The notes under the pieces: generated by a model | Told to the model about the DNA's origin: nothing | The model's input: only the letters and a program-made list of their open reading frames with translations | Databases searched by the model: none | Part shown: piece after piece, positions 36,021-44,668 of the stretch | Layout: each line of letters begins with the position of its first letter | How positions within the stretch are numbered: position 1 is the first letter of the stretch | Source of the DNA: Methanobrevibacter sp. | Lineage (GTDB): Archaea > Methanobacteriota > Methanobacteria > Methanobacteriales > Methanobacteriaceae | DNA length: 64,000 nucleotides | Direction: 5' to 3' | Assembly: GCA_017652345.1 (NCBI GenBank) | Contig: JAGCBE010000102.1 | Location: forward strand, 1-64,000 | Translations under genes and position numbers: made by a program

Positions 36021-36818
36021 TTACTTATAATTAATTATTTTCAACCATAGCTTCTCAGGCAAATATTGTTCCAAATCAGCTAATAGTTTTTTGTCTTTGA
36101 TTTCTTTCAAATCAACATTGGCTGCTTGTAAGAAACCCCAATCCAAACACAAATTGTCAGTGATGTCAGCTAATTGAGCATCGTTAAATTCTATGTGTGG
36201 ATTTGATATGAAACCATCTTCATTAGCAGGCTGGTTTCTATCATCTCTAATAGTGTCCATATAACCATATTTATACAAATCAACCAATTGTCTTAACCAT
36301 TCACCATCTTCAGTAGCTTCTTGACAGAAGTCCCAACCAATTTCAATACCTTTAGTTGTATCAGACCAAATAATACCTTGAGGCCATTCCAATAACATTT
36401 TTTCTTGTAAGTATTCTTGGAATCCACTACAAAAACCTTCAAATTTTGGAGCTAGAGGTCTATCATCAGTATTCTTAAATGGACTTTTAACAGGTTTATA
36501 TGGTTTTCTGTTTATATTGATGTCTGGTAATTTCTTATTATATGCCAAACCCATATTTTTACGAGCCACAAATGATTTTTTCTGTTTCTTCTTAATCAAA
36601 TCCATTTTGGCTTGTCTTTTCAATTTACCTTTTCTTTGACCAAGTTTTCTATTTCTTCTTTCTTTAGCAGTTATGCGAACTTCCTTGGGTTTGCCATTTT
36701 CATCATATTCAACACGATATTTGCCAGGTCTATCTGTTTTCCACTTCTTTACTTTACGATTTTTACGGACAACATATTTGACCTTTAAAGCTTCATCAAT
36801 GTATTGTTCAAAATTCAT
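36021..36818 (-). CDS. Basic head protein upstream of the portal, with targeting-like N-terminus
   Basis: 265 residues. MNFEQYIDEALKV resembles the T4 capsid-targeting peptide MKTYQEFIAEA, with E9|A10 as a cleavage-like site. Residues 10-115 are very basic (KVRITAKERRNRKLGQRKG). A second FQEYLQEKM occurs mid-protein. The C-terminal domain is acidic. Probably an internal head or core protein. Late box 4 nt before the ATG. Confidence 0.65.
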   Translation of the reverse strand: MNFEQYIDEALKVKYVVRKNRKVKKWKTDRPGKYRVEYDENGKPKEVRITAKERRNRKLGQRKGKLKRQAKMDLIKKKQKKSFVARKNMGLAYNKKLPDININRKPYKPVKSPFKNTDDRPLAPKFEGFCSGFQEYLQEKMLLEWPQGIIWSDTTKGIEIGWDFCQEATEDGEWLRQLVDLYKYGYMDTIRDDRNQPANEDGFISNPHIEFNDAQLADITDNLCLDWGFLQAANVDLKEIKDKKLLADLEQYLPEKLWLKIINYK

Positions 36819-36822
36819 AATA

Positions 36823-36830
36823 TATTTATG
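36823..36830 (-). promoter_or_regulatory. Late-promoter box, leaderless arrangement
   Basis: Minus-strand CATAAATA, 4 nt before the ATG at 36818. The 19 nt from TTTACATAAATATATT through the ATG are repeated at 38926. Confidence 0.55.
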
Positions 36831-36866
36831 TAAACTTAAATTTTACATAAAAAGTTAAATATGCTA

Positions 36867-36895
36867 TTGACAGATGATGAATAAGTTTATATATT
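36867..36895 (+). promoter_or_regulatory. Sigma70-like promoter of plus-strand operon B
   Basis: TTGACA, 17 nt, TATATT; TTGACAGATG is shared with 8581 and 38975. The leader has AACAACGAGGTAATAC before the ATG at 36922. Confidence 0.8.
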
Positions 36896-36921
36896 TGTGA
36901 TAACAACAACGAGGTAATACT

Positions 36922-37314
36922 ATGGAATTTTATAAAATCGGAATCAATGATAAAAATTATGAAACTTGCATGAATTTGCTCAACAATGAACTTGCTCCGG
37001 TTATCACTGAATGTGAACAGCTGACCAGAGAAATTTCCGGTTATATGTCATTCAATTGGCAGCATTGTGAAATTCGCAAACCTTATAACAAGAATGAAGA
37101 ACTAAAAAAGGAAAAGTTTGATTTGCTGTTTGCTGAATTTAATTCTGTGTATGCAAAACTTCCGGTTTCTAAAATGGGTTTCAATGGTGGAATTGAAGAA
37201 TATTTCAGCAATGTAAAAGCTATTAAGAAATTCGTTGATACCTTTAAGCTGAAGTTTGAAGAATATCGCAATAATTTCCGTAATCCGGAAACTGCACCGC
37301 AGTTTGATATTTAA
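36922..37314 (+). CDS. Unknown protein, first gene of operon B
   Basis: 130 residues (MEFYKIGINDKNYETCMNLL), helical and charged, not recognised. Strong GAGGTAA site. Probably an early-expressed small phage protein. Confidence 0.75.
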   Translation: MEFYKIGINDKNYETCMNLLNNELAPVITECEQLTREISGYMSFNWQHCEIRKPYNKNEELKKEKFDLLFAEFNSVYAKLPVSKMGFNGGIEEYFSNVKAIKKFVDTFKLKFEEYRNNFRNPETAPQFDI

Positions 37315-37333
37315 TTAACAAAGTGAGGTAACT

Positions 37334-37759
37334 ATGAAAATCAATCAACTTAAACTCGTTATGCAGTATGTCCCGAATCAGATTGGATTCATTTTCAGGT
37401 CCAAAGAGCCTGGTCTTGGTGTTGTTGAAGAAATGAAGAAGATTGCTTCCGAAGATTGGAAGCAAGAATTTATTTTGGTAAGAACTTCACAGGTGGATAT
37501 GTACGATATTGAAATGCTTATTTATAATTGTAAGCATTATTCAAAAGGACCTAAAACAATTTTCTTTGACGAAATGGAAAAGATTACAAATGAAATGCGT
37601 GAATACATTCTGAAAAATTTTTCTATTAATCGTAATGAAATTTTGCATAATGATACGCATGTAATTTATCACGAATTGGTCAATGAAGATGAAGTATATC
37701 CGACGAATTGGAATTATTATGTTGTTAGTCATGGTGTAACTTACAACATTGAGAAGTAG
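37334..37759 (+). CDS. Unknown protein of operon B
   Basis: 141 residues (MKINQLKLVMQYVPNQIGF), with GAGGTAACT before the start. Mixed alpha/beta; FILVRTSQVDMYDIEMLI followed by KTIFFDEMEKITNEM hints at a small nucleotide-binding-like fold, but no motif is firm. Confidence 0.7.
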   Translation: MKINQLKLVMQYVPNQIGFIFRSKEPGLGVVEEMKKIASEDWKQEFILVRTSQVDMYDIEMLIYNCKHYSKGPKTIFFDEMEKITNEMREYILKNFSINRNEILHNDTHVIYHELVNEDEVYPTNWNYYVVSHGVTYNIEK

Positions 37760-37760
37760 T

Positions 37761-38192
37761 ATGACCAACGATGAAAGAATAAGAAAAATGGAATTTTTTA
37801 AAGTTTGGTTCCAGAAAAGAACCGACTTTAGTTCTTTTTGGAATGAACCATATCTATTTTGGTTTGAAGGTAGTCATTCTAAGTATTACCGAAATCCAGT
37901 TGATGGTCCTGAACCTATTACATATCGCATTAGTGTTTATGTAACAACTGAAAGTATTGAAGTTGAAGCAAGACTTTATGACCAATCCGATGAAAATGAA
38001 ATAGCAAAGGTATTTGAAATGGCAAAGGTATTGGAAAAGGAAGGTAATAGTTTTAATCTTGAATTTATACATGAAGAAAATCTAATTCCGATTGTTGGAT
38101 ATGTACAAGAACTCGATATAAAGTTTAATAAATACGCAAAGGATTATGTTGTTAAATCAAAACTTAAAACCATAGAAAATGATTTTAAGTAA
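37761..38192 (+). CDS. Unknown protein of operon B ending in NDFK
   Basis: 143 residues from MTNDERIRKMEFFKVWF, one base after the previous TAG. FWFEGSHSKYYRNPVDGPEP leads to a beta core. It ends TIENDFK, recalling the KDF tails of operon A. It is the last gene before the terminator. Confidence 0.72.
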   Translation: MTNDERIRKMEFFKVWFQKRTDFSSFWNEPYLFWFEGSHSKYYRNPVDGPEPITYRISVYVTTESIEVEARLYDQSDENEIAKVFEMAKVLEKEGNSFNLEFIHEENLIPIVGYVQELDIKFNKYAKDYVVKSKLKTIENDFK

Positions 38193-38215
38193 TAAAAATT
38201 TGTTGTTACCTCAAA

Positions 38216-38241
38216 AATCCCCGGTTTGATTTCCGGGGATT
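38216..38241. terminator. Bidirectional terminator after operon B
   Basis: AATCCCCGG/CCGGGGATT stem with an 8-nt loop, T-rich on both sides. Immediately upstream is TTGTTGTTACCTC (38200-38212), also found before the operon C terminator and complementary to the operon leader GAGGTAAC. Confidence 0.85.
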
Positions 38242-38248
38242 TTCATTT

Positions 38249-38926
38249 TTAAAATAATTTAAATCTAACACCAATTCTAGCATTTGGATTGACTTTACCT
38301 TTATCGTAATCAACACCAATCTGACCATAGAATTTTTCTTTGAATATTATTCCAATATCAGCTTCCGGTACAATGTCTTTTTCCAATGTTCCTTTAATGT
38401 CAGCATTTAGATAGATATTGAAAAATTCGTCTTTCACAACAACTTCTTTAGTATTTTCTTCAGTTTGTTTTGAAACTTGTGTAGTGTTTTCATTATAAGA
38501 AGTATCGTGTTTGGAGACCATTACAGTATCGTGAATAGTCTTGATAATTTCTTTTTCTACGATTCTATCAACATATTTTGTTTCTACAGTAGTTGCTGTT
38601 TCAGTATTTTCAACTTCTTTGATAATTGTAGAATCTTTATAAATGTATGTGATTTTGTTTTTATTCGTTTTAGTTGTAGTCTGCAACAATTGCCATAAGC
38701 TATCTGATTTCTGCAATTCATATTGGTAAAGAGAATCACTAACAGCTTTCAAAGAATCATACTGATTTCCCTGCATAGCAATAAATGTACAGAGACTATC
38801 GCTCCTGGTCATTAATGAGTGTGTGTTTGTGTCATATTTACTTTTCAAGTTAATGCAGTACAATGCAAGCACTGCTAAGGAAATGACCAATGTAATTATG
38901 GATATTGTTTTGATTTTCTCTTTCAT
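38249..38926 (-). CDS. Membrane-anchored coiled-coil protein, spanin-like
   Basis: 225 residues. An N-terminal membrane segment (residues 8-26, SIITLVISLAVLALYCI) precedes a long charged stretch with periodic DSL and polar repeats (about 40-150). The C-terminal strands end GVRFKLF, like an outer-membrane beta signal with final Phe. This fits a periplasm-spanning protein, perhaps a spanin. No lysozyme or holin is adjacent. Late box 4 nt from the ATG. Confidence 0.6.
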   Translation of the reverse strand: MKEKIKTISIITLVISLAVLALYCINLKSKYDTNTHSLMTRSDSLCTFIAMQGNQYDSLKAVSDSLYQYELQKSDSLWQLLQTTTKTNKNKITYIYKDSTIIKEVENTETATTVETKYVDRIVEKEIIKTIHDTVMVSKHDTSYNENTTQVSKQTEENTKEVVVKDEFFNIYLNADIKGTLEKDIVPEADIGIIFKEKFYGQIGVDYDKGKVNPNARIGVRFKLF

Positions 38927-38930
38927 AATA

Positions 38931-38938
38931 TATTTATG
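38931..38938 (-). promoter_or_regulatory. Late-promoter box, leaderless arrangement
   Basis: Minus-strand CATAAATA, 4 nt before the ATG at 38926; the surrounding 19 nt are the same as at 36818. Confidence 0.55.
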
Positions 38939-38974
38939 TAAATAAAAAATTTACAATAAAAATAAGTTTATCTA

Positions 38975-39003
38975 TTGACAGATGTATGAACTTATTCTAT
39001 ATT
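38975..39003 (+). promoter_or_regulatory. Sigma70-like promoter of plus-strand operon C
   Basis: TTGACA, 17 nt, TATATT, with the shared TTGACAGATG. The leader is CAA-rich and ends CGAGGTAACACT before the ATG at 39045. Confidence 0.82.
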
Positions 39004-39044
39004 TACTTATGTAACAACAACAAAAACAACAACGAGGTAACACT

Positions 39045-39569
39045 ATGGCTATTACTACTACTATCAATGGCAAATCTACCACTACTTATGCTGGTATGGT
39101 TGTGTATCGTGGTTACGAAATTGTCCAAATTATGTCCGATGTTTGGGAACAGTGGGCATATGCTATCGTGTTTGACCCAATCACCAATGTAGAAAAGAAA
39201 ATCTATGCTGGTGAAGGTTCGTGGGAGGCTGATGTTGATGTTAGTCCGGCATTGCTTGCTCTCTATGTGAAGTTCGTTGAAAATGAACGCCGTCACAAGC
39301 AGGCTGTGTGTCTTTGGAATGAACATAACCAGAATATTACTGCAGCCAATACGCTCCGCATTAAGTTGCACGAATTGAAAAAGCTTCGCCGTACTTATAG
39401 CGGTCGCATTTATGATGGTTGCTGGGACCTTCTTAAAACCAAGAAATTCCGTTCCAAATTTCGTGAATCTCTTGCAACACAGCTTCGTGAATGGTTGAGT
39501 AATCCGGCACCTAAATACAACAAACCGTTCTCTTGGCGTCAGGAAGAATGTGTTCAGCCGTATTGCTAA
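39045..39569 (+). CDS. Unknown protein, first gene of operon C
   Basis: 174 residues. The N-terminal beta part (VVYRGYEIVQIMSDVWEQW) is followed by a basic helical part (LHELKKLRRTYSGRIYDG; KKFRSKFRESLATQLREWL). It uses more GC-rich codons than most neighbours, which may mean strong expression. Not recognised. Confidence 0.75.
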   Translation: MAITTTINGKSTTTYAGMVVYRGYEIVQIMSDVWEQWAYAIVFDPITNVEKKIYAGEGSWEADVDVSPALLALYVKFVENERRHKQAVCLWNEHNQNITAANTLRIKLHELKKLRRTYSGRIYDGCWDLLKTKKFRSKFRESLATQLREWLSNPAPKYNKPFSWRQEECVQPYC

Positions 39570-39581
39570 TTAGAGGTCACA

Positions 39582-40079
39582 ATGAATTATTGTAAAATCT
39601 ATTGGAACTTAATGGCAAAAGCAATTGCCAGACAAAATTCCGAAGATAGATTGAAGCCTGGATTCTTTGAAATCCACCATATTATACCCAAAGAAAAGAA
39701 GGGTAATAATAAGAGTTATAATCTTGTTAGATTGACTTGCCGTGAACATATTATTGCACATTTGCTTTTGAATCGTTTTGCACATACAACTTATGTTTCT
39801 TGTGGAAGTGCTCGTAAGGTTGCTTTGAAGCGTCAGGAAAATTTGCTGTATATTTTCAATTCGTCTGGCAAGAAAGAAAATGTTAAAAACCACATTATTC
39901 ATGTTTTGAGGTCTTGGCAGAACTATGATGAACTTGCACTTGTTTTGGAATATTTTGTAAATGCTAATTTGTTACACGATTATCCATATAAGATAAGAAT
40001 TAATGTTGATAGAAAAGTAATGAAAAGCGTTATTGGTCATGTAACAAACAATATGCATATTGCTGGTTTGGAAGTTTAA
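39582..40079 (+). CDS. HNH endonuclease
   Basis: 165 residues. The motif FEIHHIIPKEKKGNNKSYNL followed by CREHIIAHLL gives H32/H33, N47 and H56/H60, a standard HNH core. It may be a homing-type or free-standing nuclease. It is second in operon C, 12 nt after the first gene, with an AGAGG site. Related in motif to the HNH gene at 51189-51530. Confidence 0.85.
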   Translation: MNYCKIYWNLMAKAIARQNSEDRLKPGFFEIHHIIPKEKKGNNKSYNLVRLTCREHIIAHLLLNRFAHTTYVSCGSARKVALKRQENLLYIFNSSGKKENVKNHIIHVLRSWQNYDELALVLEYFVNANLLHDYPYKIRINVDRKVMKSVIGHVTNNMHIAGLEV

Positions 40080-40098
40080 ATTTTGTTGTTACCTCAAA

Positions 40099-40124
40099 AA
40101 ACCCCGGATTGATTTCCGGGGTTT
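40099..40124. terminator. Bidirectional terminator after operon C
   Basis: AAACCCCGG/CCGGGGTTT stem, 8-nt loop, with T runs on both sides. TGTTGTTACCTC precedes it, as after operon B. Confidence 0.85.
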
Positions 40125-40129
40125 TTCTA

Positions 40130-41317
40130 TTAAATGAATTTATCGTTTCCACTGTCAATCATACACAACCATTGTTGCAGGTGTGTATTGGATTCTAGCC
40201 AATAACCATTATTATTGACAAAATCGTACTGCCAGTTCAATACTTCATTGTAGTTATCTTTCTTACAAAGGTTAAAGAATATTTTATCAATGTCTTCAAC
40301 AGTTGCATTATCCAAAACCTTACATTTTGGATTAATTTCTTCATATGGAGACCATTTGTCTTCATGAAATACAGTACCTAGAAGCACCGTACCAGCAGCA
40401 CACGATTCTGTGTGTCTGAGGGCACTTTTACACTTGTTGAATACATTATTAACCAATGGAGCGATCTGGAAATCAGCACGTTCCTGCTGGACAAGCCTTG
40501 GATATGTTTGTGAATCAGCCCAAGGAATGAATTTGATTTTATCTTTAATTGGTTCCCAGAACCAAGGCAATGCACCCATTACAATAAAATTGATTTTGTC
40601 TTCTTTAACATTTTTGATAACCCAATCACACCAAGCATTGTTCATATCACCTTTCAATGGAGTAATGCCAGGAAAACCATTTGGTTCTTCTTTACTTGGT
40701 TGTCTAGCTGGAACAGGATTACGATAATGACAAGGAGAACCACTATACAATACAGTTGGTTTTACCAAGTCAGCTGTAATATTTTCTTTTCTTGGATAAT
40801 TCCACAAATATCTAGGAACAACATTTTTGATTACTGTACATTTCTTGATAGTTGGGAATCGTTCAAGTAATTTCATTTTCAAATAATCAGTAGATACTAC
40901 ACATTCGTCAAACAATGGCAAAGTCTGTTCACATACAGCAGTAGTTCCTTTAATGTCAAAATGTAGTGAAGCTGTATTGTATTCAGGAATACCTTGACCA
41001 TCAATCTCCCAGACTTGGTCATCAAATTCAGATACAAGTTTATAGCCAAACTTTGGCTGTAATGCTTTATATCGTCTAACCAAATCAATATGTCCTGGAG
41101 ATACAGGTCTTTGAATTACGATTGCTTTTGCTCTTGCTAGATATTGAGAATCAAATGTTGGAAATGGTAAAATGACTGGTGTAAAACCAAAATGTTCGTG
41201 ACCGGCATACCATACACTATTGTATCGCAATCTTACATGTGAGCAACCTGAAGAATCACCAACATAGATTAAAACTAGATTTTTACCATCCATATTCATT
41301 GTATTAGCATTAAGCAT
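40130..41317 (-). CDS. Glycosyltransferase-like protein (GT-B type)
   Basis: 395 residues. SSGCSHVRLRYN, YKLVSEFDDQVWEID, FDECVVSTDYLKMKLLERFP, CTVIKNVVPRYLWNYPR and PTVLYSGSPCHYR are typical of GT-B (GT4-like) enzymes, with the acceptor-side FDD and donor-side elements in order. Substrate unknown; it could modify DNA bases, a virion protein or the host surface. GAGGTG lies 8 nt before the ATG. Confidence 0.7.
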   Translation of the reverse strand: MLNANTMNMDGKNLVLIYVGDSSGCSHVRLRYNSVWYAGHEHFGFTPVILPFPTFDSQYLARAKAIVIQRPVSPGHIDLVRRYKALQPKFGYKLVSEFDDQVWEIDGQGIPEYNTASLHFDIKGTTAVCEQTLPLFDECVVSTDYLKMKLLERFPTIKKCTVIKNVVPRYLWNYPRKENITADLVKPTVLYSGSPCHYRNPVPARQPSKEEPNGFPGITPLKGDMNNAWCDWVIKNVKEDKINFIVMGALPWFWEPIKDKIKFIPWADSQTYPRLVQQERADFQIAPLVNNVFNKCKSALRHTESCAAGTVLLGTVFHEDKWSPYEEINPKCKVLDNATVEDIDKIFFNLCKKDNYNEVLNWQYDFVNNNGYWLESNTHLQQWLCMIDSGNDKFI

Positions 41318-41398
41318 TTAACATTCACCTCAATTTATGATTAACAAATATAATTTTTTAATTTCAACTTATTTATAATACTAAAAATAAGTTTAAAA

Positions 41399-42451
41399 TT
41401 ATGCTTTATCTAAGTCTTGTATTGTATCACGAGCTACATTAACATCTTTCTTCAATGCAGCAATATCAAGTTTTTGCTGGTCACGAAGTTTAATCAATGG
41501 TTCCTTGATTTTCAACATCATATAGTTTTTGGTTTCTTCATCTACATTTTCACCAATTTTCTTAATCAAGAATGCAGCATTTTCTGTATTGGTAAATGTA
41601 ACATCTTCAGGTTTCAAAATCTTACCATTGAATATCAATTCAACAGCCTTTTTGACCATTTCAATTTCAGCCAAATCAGTATCACTTGTAGATTGGATTA
41701 CAGCTGCAATTGATTTCATAATGCCGTCCACATCGTAGATACAAGTTCCACTTGGTGTGTCAGATAATGTCACATCGTCTTTATTTTCAACACCTTTGGT
41801 GAAATCAGGGTCATCTTCGTGACCTTCTAAATCCAATTCGTCAGCCTTCTTTTCGTCTTCAGTTTTATCAGTATCTCCGGTTTCACCATCGCCGGAATCG
41901 GAATCACCACCATCGCTTCCGCCATCAGAACCACCAATATCACCAACGGCATCATCACCAAATGGGTCACCACCTTCATCGTCTCCACCTAAATCATCGT
42001 CACCACCACCACCTTCGTCAGCGAATGGGTCATCATCATCAGCTTCGGTCAATCTAATGCGTTCTGGTTTTTCTAAGTCTTCTAAAAGACTAACTTCTTT
42101 CATTTTTTCGGCAAGAAATTCTCTGAAATTTTTCATCGTTTTCTCCTCTATAAAAATTTCATCAATGCGGGTAGCAATTTCACATTTTTTCTTATTTTTG
42201 ATATTAGAAACAGTTAAAAAGTCAAAGAATATTCTTGCTACTTTGGCATTTTGTTTTGTGAGCAAAATATTTAGGTCATTTTTATTTTCATCCAGTATAT
42301 ACTTAACAATAATTTCCATTAGTTCTTCATATTTGTCTCTAGCAGCCTCTTTAATTTCAGGGCTAAACTGTTTAGAAAACTTTTTGAAAAACCTTTCAAA
42401 ATAATTATCGCGGTGCTGAATCCTATAATATACTGAATATTTTAATGCCAT
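41399..42451 (-). CDS. Acidic head-type protein with a strong internal start at 42136
   Basis: 350 residues from 42451. An internal ATG at 42136 (codon 106) has GAGGAGAAAACG before it, better than the outer start. The product from there begins MKNFREFLAEKMKEVSLLED, very like the T4 capsid-targeting peptide MKTYQEFIAE. The next part is an acidic Asp/Gly-rich tract (about 150-205), then a helical C-terminal domain. Two products, or a short real gene plus an upstream overlapping gene, are both possible. Confidence 0.7.
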   Translation of the reverse strand: MALKYSVYYRIQHRDNYFERFFKKFSKQFSPEIKEAARDKYEELMEIIVKYILDENKNDLNILLTKQNAKVARIFFDFLTVSNIKNKKKCEIATRIDEIFIEEKTMKNFREFLAEKMKEVSLLEDLEKPERIRLTEADDDDPFADEGGGGDDDLGGDDEGGDPFGDDAVGDIGGSDGGSDGGDSDSGDGETGDTDKTEDEKKADELDLEGHEDDPDFTKGVENKDDVTLSDTPSGTCIYDVDGIMKSIAAVIQSTSDTDLAEIEMVKKAVELIFNGKILKPEDVTFTNTENAAFLIKKIGENVDEETKNYMMLKIKEPLIKLRDQQKLDIAALKKDVNVARDTIQDLDKA

Positions 42452-42454
42452 GTT

Positions 42455-43021
42455 TTAATCCAAATCAAAATGTGGTAAATCTTTGATATCTGTGATTACA
42501 TTTTGTTCATTGTTTGTTGCTTCCAATGTTTTTTCAAGTAATTCATTGGAAGTCATAGTATATGTATTATACTGATTATTGGTCTGATTCTGAATGACCT
42601 GGTTTGGATTGGAATTTTTCTGTAATCGCATTAGTGCAGATTGTTGTCTTAATTCTAAGTTTTTGGCTGCCATCTTTTCCTTGGTTTCTGTAACTTGATA
42701 ATCAGTTTCAGTTTCTTCAAGTTCCTTTATTTTCATAATATTATTTGAAATCTTTTCTTCCATGTTAGCATAGACTTCAAACATTCTTGGAGGAGCGCCC
42801 ACTTTACAGCATTGACGCATTTCTTCTGCAACAGTTCTAATTCGTTCTATTTGGTCCTGTAATTCCATTATAAGATAGTCATGGGAATTAAGTTTATATT
42901 TCTGTTTTTTCAAGTAAGAATCGTCACCTTCATTTTCGGATTGCTTAATGTCTTCATCCAAATCAACATCGGCTCCATCCATATTAAATGTATCATTCAA
43001 TTTTTGAAAACTTTCATTCAT
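42455..43021 (-). CDS. Small terminase subunit, gp16-like
   Basis: 188 residues; T4 gp16 is 164. GAPPRMFEVYANMEEKISNN and IMKIKELEETETD match the T4 pattern SPRHMEVFATLMGQMTTTN, followed by an Asn/Gln-rich segment and TSNELLEKTLEA (T4: SPTELMDEIGDA). It is a helical coiled-coil regulator of packaging. The large terminase is not next to it. Late box and GAGGTAA site upstream. Confidence 0.7.
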   Translation of the reverse strand: MNESFQKLNDTFNMDGADVDLDEDIKQSENEGDDSYLKKQKYKLNSHDYLIMELQDQIERIRTVAEEMRQCCKVGAPPRMFEVYANMEEKISNNIMKIKELEETETDYQVTETKEKMAAKNLELRQQSALMRLQKNSNPNQVIQNQTNNQYNTYTMTSNELLEKTLEATNNEQNVITDIKDLPHFDLD

Positions 43022-43053
43022 ATCACAATTACCTCGACAATTTTATTTATACT

Positions 43054-43085
43054 AAAAAGGTGGACTTTTTGGTTGTCCACCTTTT
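43054..43085 (-). terminator. Terminator after the acidic head protein
   Basis: AAAAGGTGGAC/GTCCACCTTTT stem, 9-nt loop, T run on the minus strand. Confidence 0.8.
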
Positions 43086-43105
43086 ATAATATAATTTCTA
43101 AAGAT

Positions 43106-43876
43106 TTATTCACCAAATTTCTTGTTGAATGCTTCAGTACGAAGTTTGGTCTTTTCTTTTTCAATTCTCTGACGGATTTTTGCTTTAACAACAGCCATAA
43201 TGCTATCTTCTAGCTTGTCAAAACGGCCTTCATTAAGAATTGAAATCATATATCCACTATTTTCAGACAAGATATTGCCTTTCTTGCAGAAGTGATTGTA
43301 GGCTTCAGATTTGGTTTCATCGGCAGGTGCTTCTTCTTCCGAACTTTCTTCGGATTTTTCACCTTCTTCACCACCTTCTTCACCTTCGCCTTCGCTAGAT
43401 TCGCTTTCTTCACCTTCAGTTGGTTCTTCTTCCAAAGGTTCTTCAGTAGTTTCTTCAGCTGGGGCTTCTTCTGTTTTTTCTTCAGTATCACCACCATTGG
43501 CTTTAACCATTTGGTCGGTCAATGATTGAATTTGTGTAGTCAAAGTAGCAATGGCATCCTTCAATTCAGCAATTTCAGGGTCACCACCTTCTGTACCAGT
43601 TTCTTCTTTTTCACCTTCAAAATCATCATCTAGACCATCGTCTGGATTTTCTTCTTCACCACCTTCGTCAGAAATATCTGTTTCTTCACCGTCACCAGCT
43701 GGTGTTTCGGTTTCGGTAGATTCACCACCTTCACCCTCGGTAGAAGTATCAGTGGTTTCTTCTTCAGCAGCTACTTCATCGGAAGAGGCAGGCTTTTCGT
43801 CTTCACCATCTAAAAACCCTTCATTTAGTTGGGCTTTCTTCCATTGTTCAAACATAGCTTCTTCACGATTTTTCAT
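43106..43876 (-). CDS. Very acidic head-core-like protein
   Basis: 256 residues. Residues 25-190 are almost all Glu/Ser/Thr/Gly/Asp with a short helix (EIAELKDAIATLTTQIQSL). The N-terminus MFEQWKKAQLNE|GF fits a targeting peptide with a cleavage-like Glu. The C-terminus is basic helix. Acidic cleaved proteins occur in T4 prohead cores (gp67/68), a plausible analogue. Late box and GGAGA site upstream. Confidence 0.6.
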   Translation of the reverse strand: MKNREEAMFEQWKKAQLNEGFLDGEDEKPASSDEVAAEEETTDTSTEGEGGESTETETPAGDGEETDISDEGGEEENPDDGLDDDFEGEKEETGTEGGDPEIAELKDAIATLTTQIQSLTDQMVKANGGDTEEKTEEAPAEETTEEPLEEEPTEGEESESSEGEGEEGGEEGEKSEESSEEEAPADETKSEAYNHFCKKGNILSENSGYMISILNEGRFDKLEDSIMAVVKAKIRQRIEKEKTKLRTEAFNKKFGE

Positions 43877-43926
43877 ATTTTGGTTTCTCCAAATTCTATT
43901 ATATTATATTTATAATACTTTCAGAT

Positions 43927-44325
43927 TTATAGACTTTTGATATAAGCTTTGTAATTATCACTATTTTTAATGTTTTCAAAGGCTTTATGTACCTTATATG
44001 CACTCATGAAATCTTTTTCTTCATTGGCAACATCCAATTCAAACTGTTTTAGATATTGTTCAATGAAATCAGCAGCAGCTTTTTTAGCAGTTTCTGTCTG
44101 AAATAAGTTCATAAAAGATACAGGACTATAATTCTTCTCCAATATTTTTATATTTATTCCCTTAATTTCTTCGTCAATTATTCCAAGAAGATTCTTCAAT
44201 ACAGCGTCTTGTTTGACAGTTTCTGTATCAGCTTTTACTAGCTTAGGAATGATGAATAGATAATACATCGGATTATCTTCTTTATTATAAAATTCGGTAG
44301 ATTCTTTCAAATATTGTCTTAACAT
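43927..44325 (-). CDS. Unknown helical protein
   Basis: 132 residues from MLRQYLKESTEFYNKED. A longer frame to 44424 lies inside the upstream gene, so the ATG next to the TAA (TAATATG) is preferred. Helical, not recognised. Confidence 0.65.
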   Translation of the reverse strand: MLRQYLKESTEFYNKEDNPMYYLFIIPKLVKADTETVKQDAVLKNLLGIIDEEIKGINIKILEKNYSPVSFMNLFQTETAKKAAADFIEQYLKQFELDVANEEKDFMSAYKVHKAFENIKNSDNYKAYIKSL

Positions 44326-44326
44326 A

Positions 44327-44656
44327 TTAATTCTCGTTATTGTATTTAGCAGCGATTCTTTCCAATGCCAATGCCATAGTGTTAAGAGTATTCTTAATTT
44401 CTTTAATATCTTCTTTGATTCCAATATTTTCAGACATTAGATAACTGATATCTTTTTGCAATAGTTGTTTTTCGGTTTTAATTGTGGCAAGTTCTTTTTC
44501 CAATTTGTCAATTTCAGATTGTAACTGGGCAGTATCATCATTTCTTTTTTCAGAGGTACTTTTTCTCTGTAAGAAAATGATTAGATATACTACTGCAGCT
44601 GCAAGTACACCAATAGGTCCACCATTTGAAGCCATTTGAATTATTGTATCTTCCAT
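44327..44656 (-). CDS. Membrane protein with coiled coil, holin/anchor-like
   Basis: 109 residues. One membrane helix (residues about 13-30, GPIGVLAAAVVYLIIFL) is followed by a charged coiled coil (QLQSEIDKLEKELATIKTEK). The layout is like BhlA/UviB-type holins but also like tail or spanin anchors. It has a GGGGA site. Lies between fibre-like and unknown genes. Confidence 0.6.
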   Translation of the reverse strand: MEDTIIQMASNGGPIGVLAAAVVYLIIFLQRKSTSEKRNDDTAQLQSEIDKLEKELATIKTEKQLLQKDISYLMSENIGIKEDIKEIKNTLNTMALALERIAAKYNNEN

Positions 44657-44668
44657 TTCATCCCCAAA

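Noticed and set aside
42136..42451. Calling the first 105 codons a separate gene
   Set aside because: There is no stop before the internal ATG, so the sequence supports one frame with two possible starts.
43292..43940. Plus-strand Ser/Pro-rich and Phe-rich frames opposite the acidic gene
   Set aside because: They mirror the Glu/Asp-rich codons of the real minus-strand gene, have no ribosome binding site and no promoter.
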